A DNA stretch of 22,735 bases from the NCBI GenBank assembly GCA_934309475.1, contig CAKRDK010000029.1:1-22735 (forward strand), in the 5' to 3' direction. The DNA comes from an uncultured Roseburia sp. Its GTDB lineage: Bacteria > Bacillota > Clostridia > Lachnospirales > Lachnospiraceae. The notes below the pieces were generated by a model. The model was not told the DNA's origin, made no database searches, and was given only the letters and a program-made list of their open reading frames with translations. A program made the position numbers and the translations under genes. This document shows, one piece after another, positions 22,658 through 22,735 of the stretch. Numbering within the stretch: the stretch's first letter is position 1; the number at the start of each line of letters is the position of its first letter.

Positions 22658-22735
22658 TTATTGTACCGGATCCTCGACACCGTTGGCTTCGAACGCCATG
22701 CGTCTGTCAATACAGGTTCCGCATTTTCCGCAGGG
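22658..22735 (-). CDS. queC: 7-cyano-7-deazaguanine synthase QueC, C-terminus only (cut by window edge)
   Basis: The last 25 codons read PCGKCGTCIDRRMAFEANGV, then EDPVQ and a stop. This is the zinc-binding C-terminal end of QueC (CGKCGTC: three of the four Cys), the enzyme that makes preQ0 from carboxy-deazaguanine in queuosine synthesis. The gene enters from the right and ends 40 bp before the mobile element. Most of the protein, including the ATP-binding P-loop, is outside the window. Confidence 0.8.
   Translation of the reverse strand, partial: PCGKCGTCIDRRMAFEANGVEDPVQ

Noticed and set aside
1..22735. CRISPR arrays, tRNA, rRNA, riboswitches
   Set aside because: I saw no regularly spaced repeats, no tRNA-like cloverleaf and no recognisable riboswitch core on either strand by eye; covariance-model scans were not possible.

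Overview
The window looks like a chromosomal segment of a low-to-moderate GC Clostridia genome, most likely a gut Lachnospiraceae relative. This is an inference from the gene set (Ugp-type importer, UMF1-type MFS transporter, SLC13 permease, queC, TnpV-type mobile element) and from strong AGGAGG-like ribosome binding sites; no rRNA or marker gene is present.

Host region (about 1-14,800). Going rightward: the start of an ion-channel gene (minus strand, cut by the window edge), a small two-span membrane protein, and a plus-strand fucO-like iron alcohol dehydrogenase with its terminator. A TetR-type regulator, a UMF1-type MFS transporter and an alpha/beta hydrolase follow. Next comes a glycerol-phosphate block on the minus strand: ugpC-ugpA-ugpE-ugpB, then ugpQ (glycerophosphodiesterase), followed by the hydrolase (lysophospholipase type). 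Together these could release, import and hydrolyse glycerophosphodiesters. Two nearly superimposable promoter regions, one before ugpC and one before ugpQ, each carry TTTACA-like boxes at offsets 0, 11 and 33 followed by 9 bp and a -10 box. They look like Pho boxes and suggest that the two units are induced together under phosphate limitation. A 330-bp near-perfect foldback element sits just upstream of the ugpC promoter. Beyond it are a three-gene unit (membrane-anchored protein, SLC13 permease, maltose-type O-acetyltransferase) with a palindrome nested in its promoter, and a Cof-type HAD phosphatase.

Mobile element (about 14,805-22,617). A 7.8-kb AT-rich island is bounded by 12-bp inverted repeats and inserted between queC (tail at the right edge) and what looks like queC's original terminator. 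It carries tnpV, a complete type III restriction-modification pair (mod, res), a complete tyrosine recombinase, a frameshifted parB remnant, and the C-terminal stump of a TnpX-like large serine recombinase. The catalytic part of that recombinase is missing, so the element is probably immobile by itself.

Central finding. Between the tyrosine recombinase and mod lies a 275-bp segment bounded by two inverted 25-bp sites (23/25 identical), each itself a dyad. The segment contains one near-consensus promoter (TTGTAA, 17 bp, extended -10 TATAAT) that points away from mod and into a terminator placed just outside the right-hand site. Inversion would put this promoter about 60 bp upstream of the mod start codon. 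I read this as a phase-variable, promoter-inversion switch for a type III R-M system, captured here in the OFF orientation.
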